Origin: Acidobacteriota bacterium
GTDB lineage: Bacteria > Acidobacteriota > Terriglobia > Terriglobales > Acidobacteriaceae
Length of the DNA stretch: 45,515 nucleotides
Assembly: GCA_013288805.1 (NCBI GenBank)
Contig: JABDBE010000020.1
Coordinates: 1-45,515, forward strand
Direction: 5' to 3'
In this document: positions 33,996 to 42,563 of the stretch, in pieces
Position numbering within the stretch: position 1 is the first letter of the stretch
How the letters are laid out: each line of letters begins with the position of its first letter
Program-made: the position numbers and the translations under genes
Notes under the pieces: generated by a model
What the model saw: only the letters and a program-made list of their open reading frames with translations
Databases searched by the model: none
Told to the model about the DNA's origin: nothing

Positions 33996-35195
33996 ATGAA
34001 GAAAAGCAAGCACCACCAGGAAACTGAGGCCGTACACGCAGGCGCCGACCTGAAAAAAAAGCATGGGCCCGTAGCTACGCCGATCTACCAGACGTCTACC
34101 TTTGAAGTTACGGACAACGACGAACAGTTGCGCGTGACTCCGACGGACATGTTTTACACGCGCTACGGCAACCCGACGAACACCGTAGTTGAGTTGAGAA
34201 TCGCCGAGCTAGAACGGGCTGACGCCGCCTTGCTGTTTGCGTCCGGCATGAACGCGATTACGACTTCGATTCTGGCGCTGGTGAAAAGCGGTGATCACAT
34301 TGTGGCGCAACGAGACATCTACGGCGGCGCCGGAAAGTTCTTCGGTCAGTGGCTGCCCAAGCTCGGAATTGAAACCACATTCGTCGATACAACCGAATAC
34401 GAGCAACACGCGCAGGCCATTCGACCGAATACGAAGCTGCTCTATCTGGAGTCTCCGACCAATCCAACGGTGCGTATCGTTGATTTAGTCAAGGCCGCTG
34501 CGCTTGCGAAAAAACATAAGCTCATCAGTATGATCGATAGCACCTTCGCCACGCCGATCAACCAACGCCCTTTTGAGTTTGGCATCGATCTGGTCATGCA
34601 TTCTGGCACGAAGTATTTCGGCGGACACTCCGATCTAATGGCTGGCATTATTGCCGGCCGCAAGGATTTGATAGAGAAGATTCATGAAACCCGCACGACG
34701 CTCGGCGCAGTCATGGATCCGCACGCTGCCTGGCTGCTGCTGCGTGGTATCAAGACCCTCGCAGTTCGGGTGCAGCGACAGAATGACAACGCCCTACGCG
34801 TCGCGCAGTACCTGGCTCAGCACTCCAAAGTGCGACGGGTTCACTACCCGTTTCTCGAGGGCCATCCGCAACGAGCGGTTGCAATGGAGCAAATGCGCGG
34901 TGGCGGTGGAATGGTGAGCTTCGAAGTCGAAGGCTCGGGTGGTGATGCACGGCGGCTCACCGAATCGCTGCGCCTCTTCACCTTGGCGCCCAGTCTCGGC
35001 GGAGTGGATTCGCTGGTGTCTATTCCCGTGCTGACATCGCATGCCATGATTTCAGCCGAACAACGGCAGAAGATGGGCGTAACTGAGCAGTTAATCCGGC
35101 TATCGGTGGGAATCGAAAATGCAGATGATTTGATCGCCGACCTTGAACAGGCGCTCACGGTTGTGAACTCTCCTCAACACGCGCACGCCGGGTAA
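33996..35195 (+). CDS. Trans-sulfuration PLP enzyme (cystathionine synthase/lyase or methionine gamma-lyase type)
   Basis: The protein has 399 residues from the ATG at 33996, with GGAG 5 bases upstream. Cys/Met metabolism PLP motifs are complete: YTRYGNPT (54-61), QRDIYGGAG (105-113), and the PLP lysine in HSGTKYFGGHSDLMAG (202-217, Lys206). The family covers cystathionine gamma-synthase, cystathionine gamma- or beta-lyase and methionine gamma-lyase. The homoserine-phosphate-using threonine genes on the opposite strand make cystathionine gamma-synthase plausible, since it draws on the same homoserine pool. It is divergent from the SDR with a 109-base shared promoter region. Confidence 0.92.
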   Translation: MKKSKHHQETEAVHAGADLKKKHGPVATPIYQTSTFEVTDNDEQLRVTPTDMFYTRYGNPTNTVVELRIAELERADAALLFASGMNAITTSILALVKSGDHIVAQRDIYGGAGKFFGQWLPKLGIETTFVDTTEYEQHAQAIRPNTKLLYLESPTNPTVRIVDLVKAAALAKKHKLISMIDSTFATPINQRPFEFGIDLVMHSGTKYFGGHSDLMAGIIAGRKDLIEKIHETRTTLGAVMDPHAAWLLLRGIKTLAVRVQRQNDNALRVAQYLAQHSKVRRVHYPFLEGHPQRAVAMEQMRGGGGMVSFEVEGSGGDARRLTESLRLFTLAPSLGGVDSLVSIPVLTSHAMISAEQRQKMGVTEQLIRLSVGIENADDLIADLEQALTVVNSPQHAHAG

Positions 35196-35199
35196 AACC

Positions 35200-35229
35200 A
35201 AAAAAGTCCTGGCCTCAAGGGAGGCCAGG
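35200..35229 (-). terminator. Rho-independent terminator for the TonB receptor
   Basis: On the minus strand CCTGGCCTC pairs with GAGGCCAGG around a CCTT loop and is followed by ACTTTTTTGG. It lies 26 bases after the receptor stop and also just after the stop of the plus-strand trans-sulfuration gene. Confidence 0.88.
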
Positions 35230-35254
35230 TCGGAGGAGTGCCTTGCATGCTCGC

Positions 35255-38200
35255 TCAGAAAATAAACTTCAGCGCCAACTGCAGGATGCGTGGATTGTGC
35301 GCGGAATTCGGCTGAAGCAGTCCGCTTCCGGCACAGGTTGGATCGCCAGCTGAATTGTTCGCTCCGCCGTAGCAACCGATGGAGTTTGCGGTGGTGATTC
35401 CGGTGCCATTGGCGTTGTCTGCGGCAGAACCAGCATCCCCGCCCAGCCAGGAATACTCCCTGTGGTTAAAGACGTTGAAGGCTTCCGCGCGGAACTCGAA
35501 ATATTTTGATTCCGTGACCGCGAAGTGTTTCAGCAATGCCATATCGAAGTTGGTTCGCCAGGGATTGCGCAGGATATTTCTTCCGGCAGTGCCGAACGTG
35601 AGCCCGGTGGGAGCGACGAACGCGGCCGGGTTATAAAGCAGCGGTGGGTTACCGGGCGGAAGAGCCGGTATCCCAACGCTTGGATTGCCGACGAGATCCG
35701 GATAAGAAGCTGCAGTCGCAAAGGTGTTGGAAACTCCCGCGTTGTCGCTGGGAATATTTCCTCCGCCCGCGTTATAAATACTAAACGGCGTTCCACTTTC
35801 GATATCCGTGATGCCAGACCATTGCCATCCCCCCAAAAGCTTGTCAGTGAGGGTCTTGCCCTTCAGGAAAGGCAAATCGTAAACGTAACCAATGTTGATG
35901 ATGTGCCGTTCATCGAAGTTGGAACTTGCGCGATAGGCGTTCAGGGCGTAGGCGTCGACGAATCCTGAGTCGTTGTAGTCAGAAGAGTCGTCAATCGAGT
36001 GGCTATAGGTGTAAGCGGCGTTCAATTGCAGGCCGCCAATACTGTGGCGCAAAGAAGCCTGCAGCGCGTTGTAGTTCGAGGATCCGGTCTGATCCTTGCG
36101 GGTGATGGATCCGATCCCTGCATAGGGGAGGAAAAAATTGGCGTTGTTGCCGCAAGCCACAAAAAGATTGACCGCTGGACCAGATGGGAGGCCTCCGGCC
36201 GTCGTGGGAGGAGTGTAAGGGATCGGCGCACCGTATGAAGTTACCGCGTTTGTGGGAACACCGTAAGCGTCGACAACAACATTAGGCTGGCTGCTGTTCG
36301 GACCCCAACTGCAGTCGAAGGAAGTGTTGATTACCTGGCCGCGCGCATAAGGATTCTGGCTCGGCACAACCGAATGCATCTGGTTGTATTCATACGAACG
36401 AGTCAGGTGCACTCCGCCACTGCCCACGTAGGCCAGAGTCGCAACCGTGTTCTTGCCGATATCGTGCTGCACGTCGAGATGCCACTGCTGCATGTAAGGC
36501 CAGGTGGCTTTGCTCGGAATCGACACAAACGAGAGCGGCGTCGTGCCACCTCCGAGGAGACCGGGATTGAGGTTCGCATATCCCGCGACATTCACAACAC
36601 TGCTGGTCTGCGTGTTGATGTTGTACTGCTCAAGCGACTCGGTGTTGCTTTCATTGCCATTGGTGTGCTCGAAGAAGATGCCGTAACCGCCGCGAATCGC
36701 CCATTTCCCATTGCCAAAGGGATCATAGGCAAAGCCAAGGCGAGGAGCGGGATTCCACCAATGATTGGCCATGCAGCCCTTGGGCACTCCGGGGGTAACG
36801 CCGCAGTCTACCCATCCGTTGAAGGGATTGCCGACGACCAGGCCCGTGGCGGGGTCCACGCTGCTTGCGCCGGGAACGTAGCGTGCAGGATCGAAATTCC
36901 AGGCCAGATTGTTCTTTTCCGAATAGGTTCCGAAGAAGCTCATGCGTAGCCCAACGTTCAACGTCAGGCGCGGCGTGGCCCGCCAATCATCCTGCACAAA
37001 AGGCTCAAAGATGTGGTATTGCTCGTGCATTTTCAGCGCGGCTTGTTCCTGGGTGAAAGTAGCGATGCTTCCCATGAGCATGTCAGCGAATGCGTTCCCG
37101 GTCGTGACTGGGTTAGCGGTATTAAACTGCAAGAAGCCGTTCACGCCATAGCTTGGCTGCGGGATTTCATTCTTGTGGGCGCTAACGACGTAGATGCCGG
37201 CCTGAATGTTGTGCGCGCCGACGCTTTTCGTGATGTTGTCCCGGAATGTGAACGTCGGATTGGAGTTGAGCGGGCCGTTCGGAACGTAGCCTGGATCCTC
37301 TGCGAAATTGTATTGGCCGCCGGTTAGACTGATGCCGGGCACTTTGCCATCGAAACCGTTGTTATAAATTCCAATCGGGGGGAACCCGGCGGGCCGCTGC
37401 CAGGGCCCGATGAGGCTCGTAGTGATGTGGTCGGTGGTGTAGCTGGCGACGAATTCGTTCAACAGCGTTGGCGAAGCCGTAGCGGTGACCCTTGCGACCA
37501 TGCTGACACCGGGGCCATTAAAGTTGGTTTGAACGGTTGGAAAACTGGTGCCGCTCGTCCACAACGGCACGGGATAGTCCTGGTCCCATGAATCGTGGAT
37601 GTAGCGAAAAGTGGCGCGGACTTTGTCATTGATGTTGTGATCGATGCGGAAGAGTTCTTCGCGCCAGTTCGTCGGGAGGGACGGAGTCGCAAACCAAGCG
37701 TTCGGGCCGAAATTTGGGGTTGGGATCAGCGGCAAAAGGCCATTGACTACCGTGGGATTTGTGATCGGCACCTGGTTATTGGGAAAATAGGCGCCGGTTG
37801 CAGGATCGACCGGGCAGTTTGGAAACCCCGCAGTATTGACCGCCGAATTAGCCGCTGGACACACATCGCTGAAATTTCCGGTTCGTTCCGCCAGCGTGGG
37901 AACAGTAGTCACGTTAAAGAAACCGGATGACGGCACAACCTCACGGCGCCACTCCTCCGACCAGAAGAAAAAGGTTTTCTGTTTGTTTGTGTTGTAGTGA
38001 TTGGGAATGTATACCGGGCCGCCGATGGTGAAACCGAAATCGTTCTTCTTGTATGCCGGAGGCGCGGTCTGAAACTCGGGTGTGGCATTGAAAAAGTCGT
38101 TGCGCACGAATTCGTACACGTCGCCGTGGAATTTGCTCGTGCCAGACTTGGTTTCAACTTCAACCGTGCCTGATCCGTTTCGGCCGTACTGGGCGCCGTA

Positions 38201-38884
38201 GTTGGAAGTAAGCACCTTGAACTCGGCGATAGCGTCAATGCTGGGGTAGACGTTGAGCGTGGTGTTGCTGCCATTGTCCATGGCATCGCCGCCGTCCATT
38301 TCCCAATTGTTGTATTCGGTGCGGCCGCCGTTGACGCTAAAGGAAACGTTACCCGAAACACCGACTCCGGCCTCATCCTGCCCGGTTTGGTTGCTCACAC
38401 CCGGCACCAGAGTGATTAACTGCGTGAAGTTGCGTCCGTTGAGTTCGAGTTGAGTAATCTCTTTACCGGTAACCGTGCCACCCAGATCTGAAGATTGAGT
38501 TTCGACCTGGGCAACTTCTTGTCCCTGCACGATCACTTCGGTGTTGGTGGCGCCCACCTCCAGCGCGACGTTGACGCGAGCCTTTTCTGCGACACGCAAG
38601 ATGATACCTTCGGCATCGTATTTCTTGAATCCCGCGTCGCTGACTGTGAGATTGTAAGAGCCAATCGGAAGCGAAGCGAACAGATAATCGCCGCTACCGT
38701 TCGTTGTAGTGGTTCGATCGATGCCGCGTTCCCCGCTGATCAGCGTGACTTGAGCGCCAGGAATTGCCGCGCCGGAAGGATCGGTGACAGTGCCGGTAAT
38801 GGACGCCGTGTCCTGCGCGAAAAGCGCAGCCGACGAGCACAACGAAAACATGAGAAGAACAAACCACAGGAGACGGGATTTCAT
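35255..38884 (-). CDS. Oar-type TonB-dependent receptor with carboxypeptidase-like regulatory domain
   Basis: The protein has 1209 residues from the ATG at 38884, which has AGGAG 6 bases upstream. A signal peptide (about 1-24, ending ALFAQ) is followed by a CarboxypepD_reg-like beta domain (about 27-105: ITGTVTDPSGAAIPGAQV), then a TonB plug (ELNGRNFTQLITLVPGV, FSVNGGRTEYNNWEMDG) and a long beta-barrel with aromatic-ended strands. The C-terminus ends LALKFIF with the terminal aromatic residue expected for BAM recognition. These receptors, abundant in Acidobacteriota, import large substrates such as oligosaccharides or peptides; the ligand is unknown. A LacI regulator upstream and an operator-like palindrome in the leader suggest control by a sugar-derived signal. 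Confidence 0.93.
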   Translation of the reverse strand: MKSRLLWFVLLMFSLCSSAALFAQDTASITGTVTDPSGAAIPGAQVTLISGERGIDRTTTTNGSGDYLFASLPIGSYNLTVSDAGFKKYDAEGIILRVAEKARVNVALEVGATNTEVIVQGQEVAQVETQSSDLGGTVTGKEITQLELNGRNFTQLITLVPGVSNQTGQDEAGVGVSGNVSFSVNGGRTEYNNWEMDGGDAMDNGSNTTLNVYPSIDAIAEFKVLTSNYGAQYGRNGSGTVEVETKSGTSKFHGDVYEFVRNDFFNATPEFQTAPPAYKKNDFGFTIGGPVYIPNHYNTNKQKTFFFWSEEWRREVVPSSGFFNVTTVPTLAERTGNFSDVCPAANSAVNTAGFPNCPVDPATGAYFPNNQVPITNPTVVNGLLPLIPTPNFGPNAWFATPSLPTNWREELFRIDHNINDKVRATFRYIHDSWDQDYPVPLWTSGTSFPTVQTNFNGPGVSMVARVTATASPTLLNEFVASYTTDHITTSLIGPWQRPAGFPPIGIYNNGFDGKVPGISLTGGQYNFAEDPGYVPNGPLNSNPTFTFRDNITKSVGAHNIQAGIYVVSAHKNEIPQPSYGVNGFLQFNTANPVTTGNAFADMLMGSIATFTQEQAALKMHEQYHIFEPFVQDDWRATPRLTLNVGLRMSFFGTYSEKNNLAWNFDPARYVPGASSVDPATGLVVGNPFNGWVDCGVTPGVPKGCMANHWWNPAPRLGFAYDPFGNGKWAIRGGYGIFFEHTNGNESNTESLEQYNINTQTSSVVNVAGYANLNPGLLGGGTTPLSFVSIPSKATWPYMQQWHLDVQHDIGKNTVATLAYVGSGGVHLTRSYEYNQMHSVVPSQNPYARGQVINTSFDCSWGPNSSQPNVVVDAYGVPTNAVTSYGAPIPYTPPTTAGGLPSGPAVNLFVACGNNANFFLPYAGIGSITRKDQTGSSNYNALQASLRHSIGGLQLNAAYTYSHSIDDSSDYNDSGFVDAYALNAYRASSNFDERHIINIGYVYDLPFLKGKTLTDKLLGGWQWSGITDIESGTPFSIYNAGGGNIPSDNAGVSNTFATAASYPDLVGNPSVGIPALPPGNPPLLYNPAAFVAPTGLTFGTAGRNILRNPWRTNFDMALLKHFAVTESKYFEFRAEAFNVFNHREYSWLGGDAGSAADNANGTGITTANSIGCYGGANNSAGDPTCAGSGLLQPNSAHNPRILQLALKFIF

Positions 38885-38997
38885 CGTCAACTCCTAATGC
38901 TAGAAACTTAATTCGAAACTACGCCAAGTCTCGCCCGGAAACCCAGCTATGGCCCACAGTCGAACCAGATCCGTAACCACTATGACGAAAATCCGTT

Positions 38998-39015
38998 TAT
39001 TAAAACGTGTTAATA
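38998..39015. promoter_or_regulatory. Probable LacI-type operator of the TonB receptor
   Basis: TATTAAAACGTGTTAATA is an 18-base near-perfect palindrome (8 of 9 half-site pairs) centred on CG, the geometry typical of LacI-family operators. It lies about 115 bases upstream of the receptor start. A TTGACT -35-like box lies at 39037-39042 on the minus strand, so the operator would overlap or follow the -10 region. The LacI gene is directly upstream. Confidence 0.65.
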
Positions 39016-39063
39016 GTGCTGTAGGTCTACCTCCAGAGTCAAGCGAAAAAACTGTGCTGAAGC

Positions 39064-40149
39064 TCAGAAAAGGCTTCGGGTTGACTCTCGCACTGCCAGT
39101 TCCGGAGCTACTTTGCGATGTACGGCCGAGAATTCCCGCTTCTCCTGCACCGCGTTGATTCCGTCCACAATAAGACTGACCGCCATCGTGCCCATAACTT
39201 CCATGGGCTGACGCACCGTGGTCAGCGAGGGCGTATACAAACTGGAAGCCGCAATGTCGTCGAAACCGATGACCGAACAATGCTCCGGAACCCGTAGTCC
39301 ACTTTTGGCCAAGGCGCGGATCGCCCCAAACGCGGTCATGTCGTCAAAAGCAACCAGCGCAGTAAACGGGCGTTTCTGCCGAAGCAGGTCTTCGGTCAAC
39401 TTATAGCCCGCCTCAAAACTTGAAATCGGGTCGCGGGATTCGGGCAGGTCGACGATCAGCCGAGAATCCATTTCCAGCCCGCTGGATTTAGCGAAAGATC
39501 GGATTCCCTTCCAGCGCGGAGCGCTGTCCGCCAGAGTCTTGGGCCCGCGGATGAAAGCGATCTTGCGGTGCCCGAGCGAGTACAGATGTTCGAGCGCGGC
39601 ATGAGCGCCGAGTTCGTTGTCGACCATCACCGAACTGACGGAGTCAGTTCGCAGGTCACGTCCAATCATAGCCGTCGGAATACTGCTCTTCTCCAGATCG
39701 GCGAGAACGTCGATATCCACAAATAACCAGTTCGCCAGAACAATCAGCGCTTCCACTCGCCGGTCGAGCAGCATCTCGAGGTAGCGCTCGAAGCGACTGC
39801 GCTCATTGTGAACATCGGTCAGAATGGGCAGGTAGGACGATTGATACAGAGTGTTCTCGATGCCGCGCAGCACCAGAGTGCAGTAAGGGTCGGTCATGTC
39901 GAAGACCATGACTCCGACCGTGTGACTGCGTTTGCTGCGAAGCGAGCGCGCGAACAGATTGGGACGGTAGCCCAGCTTCTTGGCCGACTGCTCAATTCGC
40001 TTCTTGGTGACGGCCGGAATGTAGCGCGCCAATGGCGCATTGTTCAGAACAATCGAAACCGTGGTCGACGAAAAACCGCTATCCTTCGCCACGTCTCGAA
40101 TGGTGATAGTCGCAGCTTTCATCGCGAGTTTTTCATCCTTCGACTGCAT
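39064..40149 (-). CDS. LacI-family transcription regulator
   Basis: The protein has 361 residues. The N-terminal helix-turn-helix (about 15-45, ITIRDVAKDSGFSSTTVS, then IVLNNA) is that of LacI/GalR regulators. The hinge helix region (PNLFARSLRSKR) and a periplasmic-binding-protein-like effector domain follow (HTVGVMVFDMTDPY, SVIGFDDIAASSLYTPSLTTVRQP). The latter phrase is a family hallmark. The start may be 40149 or the Met at 40122; neither has a strong ribosome binding site. The TonB receptor follows on the same strand after 179 bases and is the most likely target. The effector is probably a sugar or nucleoside, by family knowledge. Confidence 0.93.
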   Translation of the reverse strand: MQSKDEKLAMKAATITIRDVAKDSGFSSTTVSIVLNNAPLARYIPAVTKKRIEQSAKKLGYRPNLFARSLRSKRSHTVGVMVFDMTDPYCTLVLRGIENTLYQSSYLPILTDVHNERSRFERYLEMLLDRRVEALIVLANWLFVDIDVLADLEKSSIPTAMIGRDLRTDSVSSVMVDNELGAHAALEHLYSLGHRKIAFIRGPKTLADSAPRWKGIRSFAKSSGLEMDSRLIVDLPESRDPISSFEAGYKLTEDLLRQKRPFTALVAFDDMTAFGAIRALAKSGLRVPEHCSVIGFDDIAASSLYTPSLTTVRQPMEVMGTMAVSLIVDGINAVQEKREFSAVHRKVAPELAVRESTRSLF

Positions 40150-40216
40150 TGCCGTGAATCATCGTGGCTTGAATTCGTGCGGCTGCTGGCGGACACTACA
40201 GCAGAGAGTGCAACCA

Positions 40217-41443
40217 GTGTCAAGCTCAACTATTCGATTTCTGCTCACTGTCCTGTTGTTAGTTCCCTGGCAGGCGGGCCGTGCGCAGACAACGCAACCA
40301 ACTCAAAGCCAGCACCCGCAGCATGCGCCGCCTCCGCCGAATGCCGATCCCCAACAGCTTTTTCAGCAGGGCGAAGCAGCGTTGAAAACCGGCGATCTGG
40401 ATCAGGCTGAACACGCGTTTCGAGGCGTGCTTGCGATCAATCCGCAGGTCGCAGGCGCGTATGCCAACCTGGGGGTGATCTACATGCGGCGGAAACAGTG
40501 GCAGCAGGCGTTGGAGACGCTGCAAAAGGCAGAGGCGCTGGCACCCCAGATTGCAGGGATACGGCTCAACATCGGGCTCGTCTACTATCGGCAAAACGAT
40601 TTTCGAGATGCTATTCCTCCGTTAGAGTCGGTGGTAAACGAAGTGCCAGACACATTCCAGGCACGCTATTTGCTGGGGCTCTGCTATTTCTTCATTGAAC
40701 GTTATGGAGACGCAGCAACTACGCTGGAGCCGCTCTGGTCGCAGGCTTCGGGCCAGTTGAATTATCTCTATGTGCTGGGCATCGCAGCCAACAAAGCCGG
40801 GCGCGAACGTGTTGAGCAGCGGGCGCTGAGTCACCTGGTAGAGATCGGCCAAAACTCTCCCGAATTTCATCTCCTGATGGGCAAGGCTCACCTCAACCGC
40901 GAAGAATATGACGAAGCTATCAGCGAGCTTGAACTGGCAGCCAAAGGCGATTCTTCACTTCCCTTCGCCCACTTCAATCTCGGGATGGCTTACCTCAAGA
41001 AACAAGATTTCGAGCGCGCCAAAGCGGAGTTTCTGAAGGACATCGCCATCGAGCCGGATGTCTCCTACGACTACGATCAACTGGGTGAAGTGTATTACCT
41101 TCAGCAGCAGGATCGGGACGCGGAGGAGATGTTTCGCAAGGCACTGCGTCTCGATCCGCAGCTTGCCAGCTCTCATTTCCAACTTGCCCGAGTGTATCAG
41201 CGCGACAACAAATTCACCGACGCGCTGGCCGAGGCCGACGCAGCCCTCAAGCTCGATCCCGACAGCCCGGGCATTCACTATTTGCGGGGACAAGCACTAC
41301 AGCGTCTGGGACGCGGAGAGGAAGCGAAAGCTGAAATGCAGACGTTTACCCAACTATCGAATGCCGCTCGTGAAAAACGCCACCAAGAGCTTGAGTCAGG
41401 GCCGTTGCCGAATCCTGAGCTTACCCGAGAACCTCAGCAATAA
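40217..41443 (+). CDS. Exported TPR-repeat protein
   Basis: The protein has 408 residues from a GTG at 40217, chosen because it begins a signal peptide (SSSTIRFLLTVLLLVPWQAG) and has GAGAG about 8 bases upstream. An upstream in-frame start would overlap the LacI gene. After a Gln/Pro-rich linker, nine or more TPR units run from about residue 40 to 385 (for example AGAYANLGVIYMRRKQW and PFAHFNLGMAYLKKQDF). This predicts a periplasmic or outer-membrane scaffold. It is divergent from LacI; the following HAD gene starts 23 bases downstream. Confidence 0.87.
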   Translation: MSSSTIRFLLTVLLLVPWQAGRAQTTQPTQSQHPQHAPPPPNADPQQLFQQGEAALKTGDLDQAEHAFRGVLAINPQVAGAYANLGVIYMRRKQWQQALETLQKAEALAPQIAGIRLNIGLVYYRQNDFRDAIPPLESVVNEVPDTFQARYLLGLCYFFIERYGDAATTLEPLWSQASGQLNYLYVLGIAANKAGRERVEQRALSHLVEIGQNSPEFHLLMGKAHLNREEYDEAISELELAAKGDSSLPFAHFNLGMAYLKKQDFERAKAEFLKDIAIEPDVSYDYDQLGEVYYLQQQDRDAEEMFRKALRLDPQLASSHFQLARVYQRDNKFTDALAEADAALKLDPDSPGIHYLRGQALQRLGRGEEAKAEMQTFTQLSNAAREKRHQELESGPLPNPELTREPQQ

Positions 41444-41466
41444 TTTGCAATTTGTTATCGTGGTGA

Positions 41467-42150
41467 ATGACCGAAATCACATGTGGTGCTCTTCTGTTTG
41501 ACTTGGATGGCGTCCTGGTTGACTCCACGCCGGCTGTCATTCGGGTCTGGTCGCGATGGGCCATCGCGCGCGGTTTCGATCCCAACGAAGTTGTTCGCAG
41601 AGCGCACGGACGTCCTAGCATTGCAACCATCCGCGACTATTTGCCGCACGCCGACGCTGAGATCGAGAATCGCGAAGTGGAACGCGGCGAGCTTGAAGAT
41701 CTGGATGGCGTGGTGCCTTTGCCGGGAGCACGCGAATTGTTGAGCTCTCTTCCTCCGGAACGATGGACGGTCGTGACCTCGTGTACGCGCCGACTGGCGC
41801 AAACTCGCTTGCGCGCCGCCGGACTACCCGTCCCTGACCGGTTGGTTACCTGCGACGACATAGAGAACGGAAAACCGGACCCCGAGCCCTACCTGAAAGG
41901 TGCGTCGTTTCTCGGATTCTCACCGAAGGATTGCGTGGTGGTAGAAGATGCGCCGGCAGGAATTGGTTCTGGCAAAGCTGCTGGCGCTCGGGTCATCGCG
42001 TGCAGAACCACGGCCCACGAAGCCGAACTCAAAGATGCTGGCGCCGATTGGGTCGTGGAAAACTGCAAATCGATTTCGTTCTCACCTTCAACCAACCGCG
42101 GTGCGCTGAGGCTTTTCCTCGACAGCGAGCCCGTTATGCTCGCCCGGTGA
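41467..42150 (+). CDS. HAD-family sugar-phosphatase-like protein
   Basis: The protein has 227 residues. HAD motifs are complete: motif I FDLDGVLVDS (11-20, nucleophile Asp12 and acid Asp14), motif II in VVTSCT, motif III Lys in NGKPDPEPY, and motif IV VVEDAPAGI. The cap is of the small helical type (subfamily IA, with the RAHGRPS substrate-loop phrase of phosphoglucomutase/sugar-phosphatase relatives). The substrate is probably a sugar phosphate. It closely follows the TPR gene and is followed by a small lipoprotein gene 36 bases downstream. Confidence 0.93.
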   Translation: MTEITCGALLFDLDGVLVDSTPAVIRVWSRWAIARGFDPNEVVRRAHGRPSIATIRDYLPHADAEIENREVERGELEDLDGVVPLPGARELLSSLPPERWTVVTSCTRRLAQTRLRAAGLPVPDRLVTCDDIENGKPDPEPYLKGASFLGFSPKDCVVVEDAPAGIGSGKAAGARVIACRTTAHEAELKDAGADWVVENCKSISFSPSTNRGALRLFLDSEPVMLAR

Positions 42151-42186
42151 GACCAACCCCGTCGACTCTGATCGCATCGAAGGGTC

Positions 42187-42543
42187 GTGAAAATAATCGC
42201 CTCATTTGCTGTCGCTCTGCTTTTACTCGCGGCCGGATGCACCTCGCAAAAGCCTAGCCCCGACGAAGTGCGACAAAAAACTGCACAAGCCACATCAGAC
42301 ATCAAGCAGGACGCGAAGGCGCTGGCTCAAGGCGTAAGAGAAGGATGGAATCGCGACCAGCCTCTCGATGTGAACAAAGCCAGCAAGCAACAGTTGCTAA
42401 ATTTGCCCGGAATGAGCGCTGAAGGAGCCGATCGCATCATTGCCGGACGGCCTTACAGCAGCGCCTCTGAACTGGCCAGCCGTCGTGTCATCTCGCAAAC
42501 GGAATACGACAAGATCAAGGATCAAGTAACGGCAAAAGATTGA
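42187..42543 (+). CDS. Lipoprotein with ComEA-like helix-hairpin-helix domain
   Basis: The protein has 118 residues from a GTG at 42187 with AAGGG upstream. A signal peptide ends in the lipobox LAAGC (Cys18), so it is a lipoprotein. A helical charged linker (about 25-55) is followed by a ComEA-type helix-hairpin-helix domain: VNKASKQQLLNLPGMSAEGA then DRIIAGRPYSSASEL, as in the DNA-binding domain of ComEA and in smaller soluble relatives. ComEA binds DNA in the periplasm during natural transformation. The lipoprotein form would tether a DNA-binding domain to a membrane. No other competence gene is in the window. Confidence 0.85.
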   Translation: MKIIASFAVALLLLAAGCTSQKPSPDEVRQKTAQATSDIKQDAKALAQGVREGWNRDQPLDVNKASKQQLLNLPGMSAEGADRIIAGRPYSSASELASRRVISQTEYDKIKDQVTAKD

Positions 42544-42563
42544 GCTTTGTTCCCGTCTGGCGC

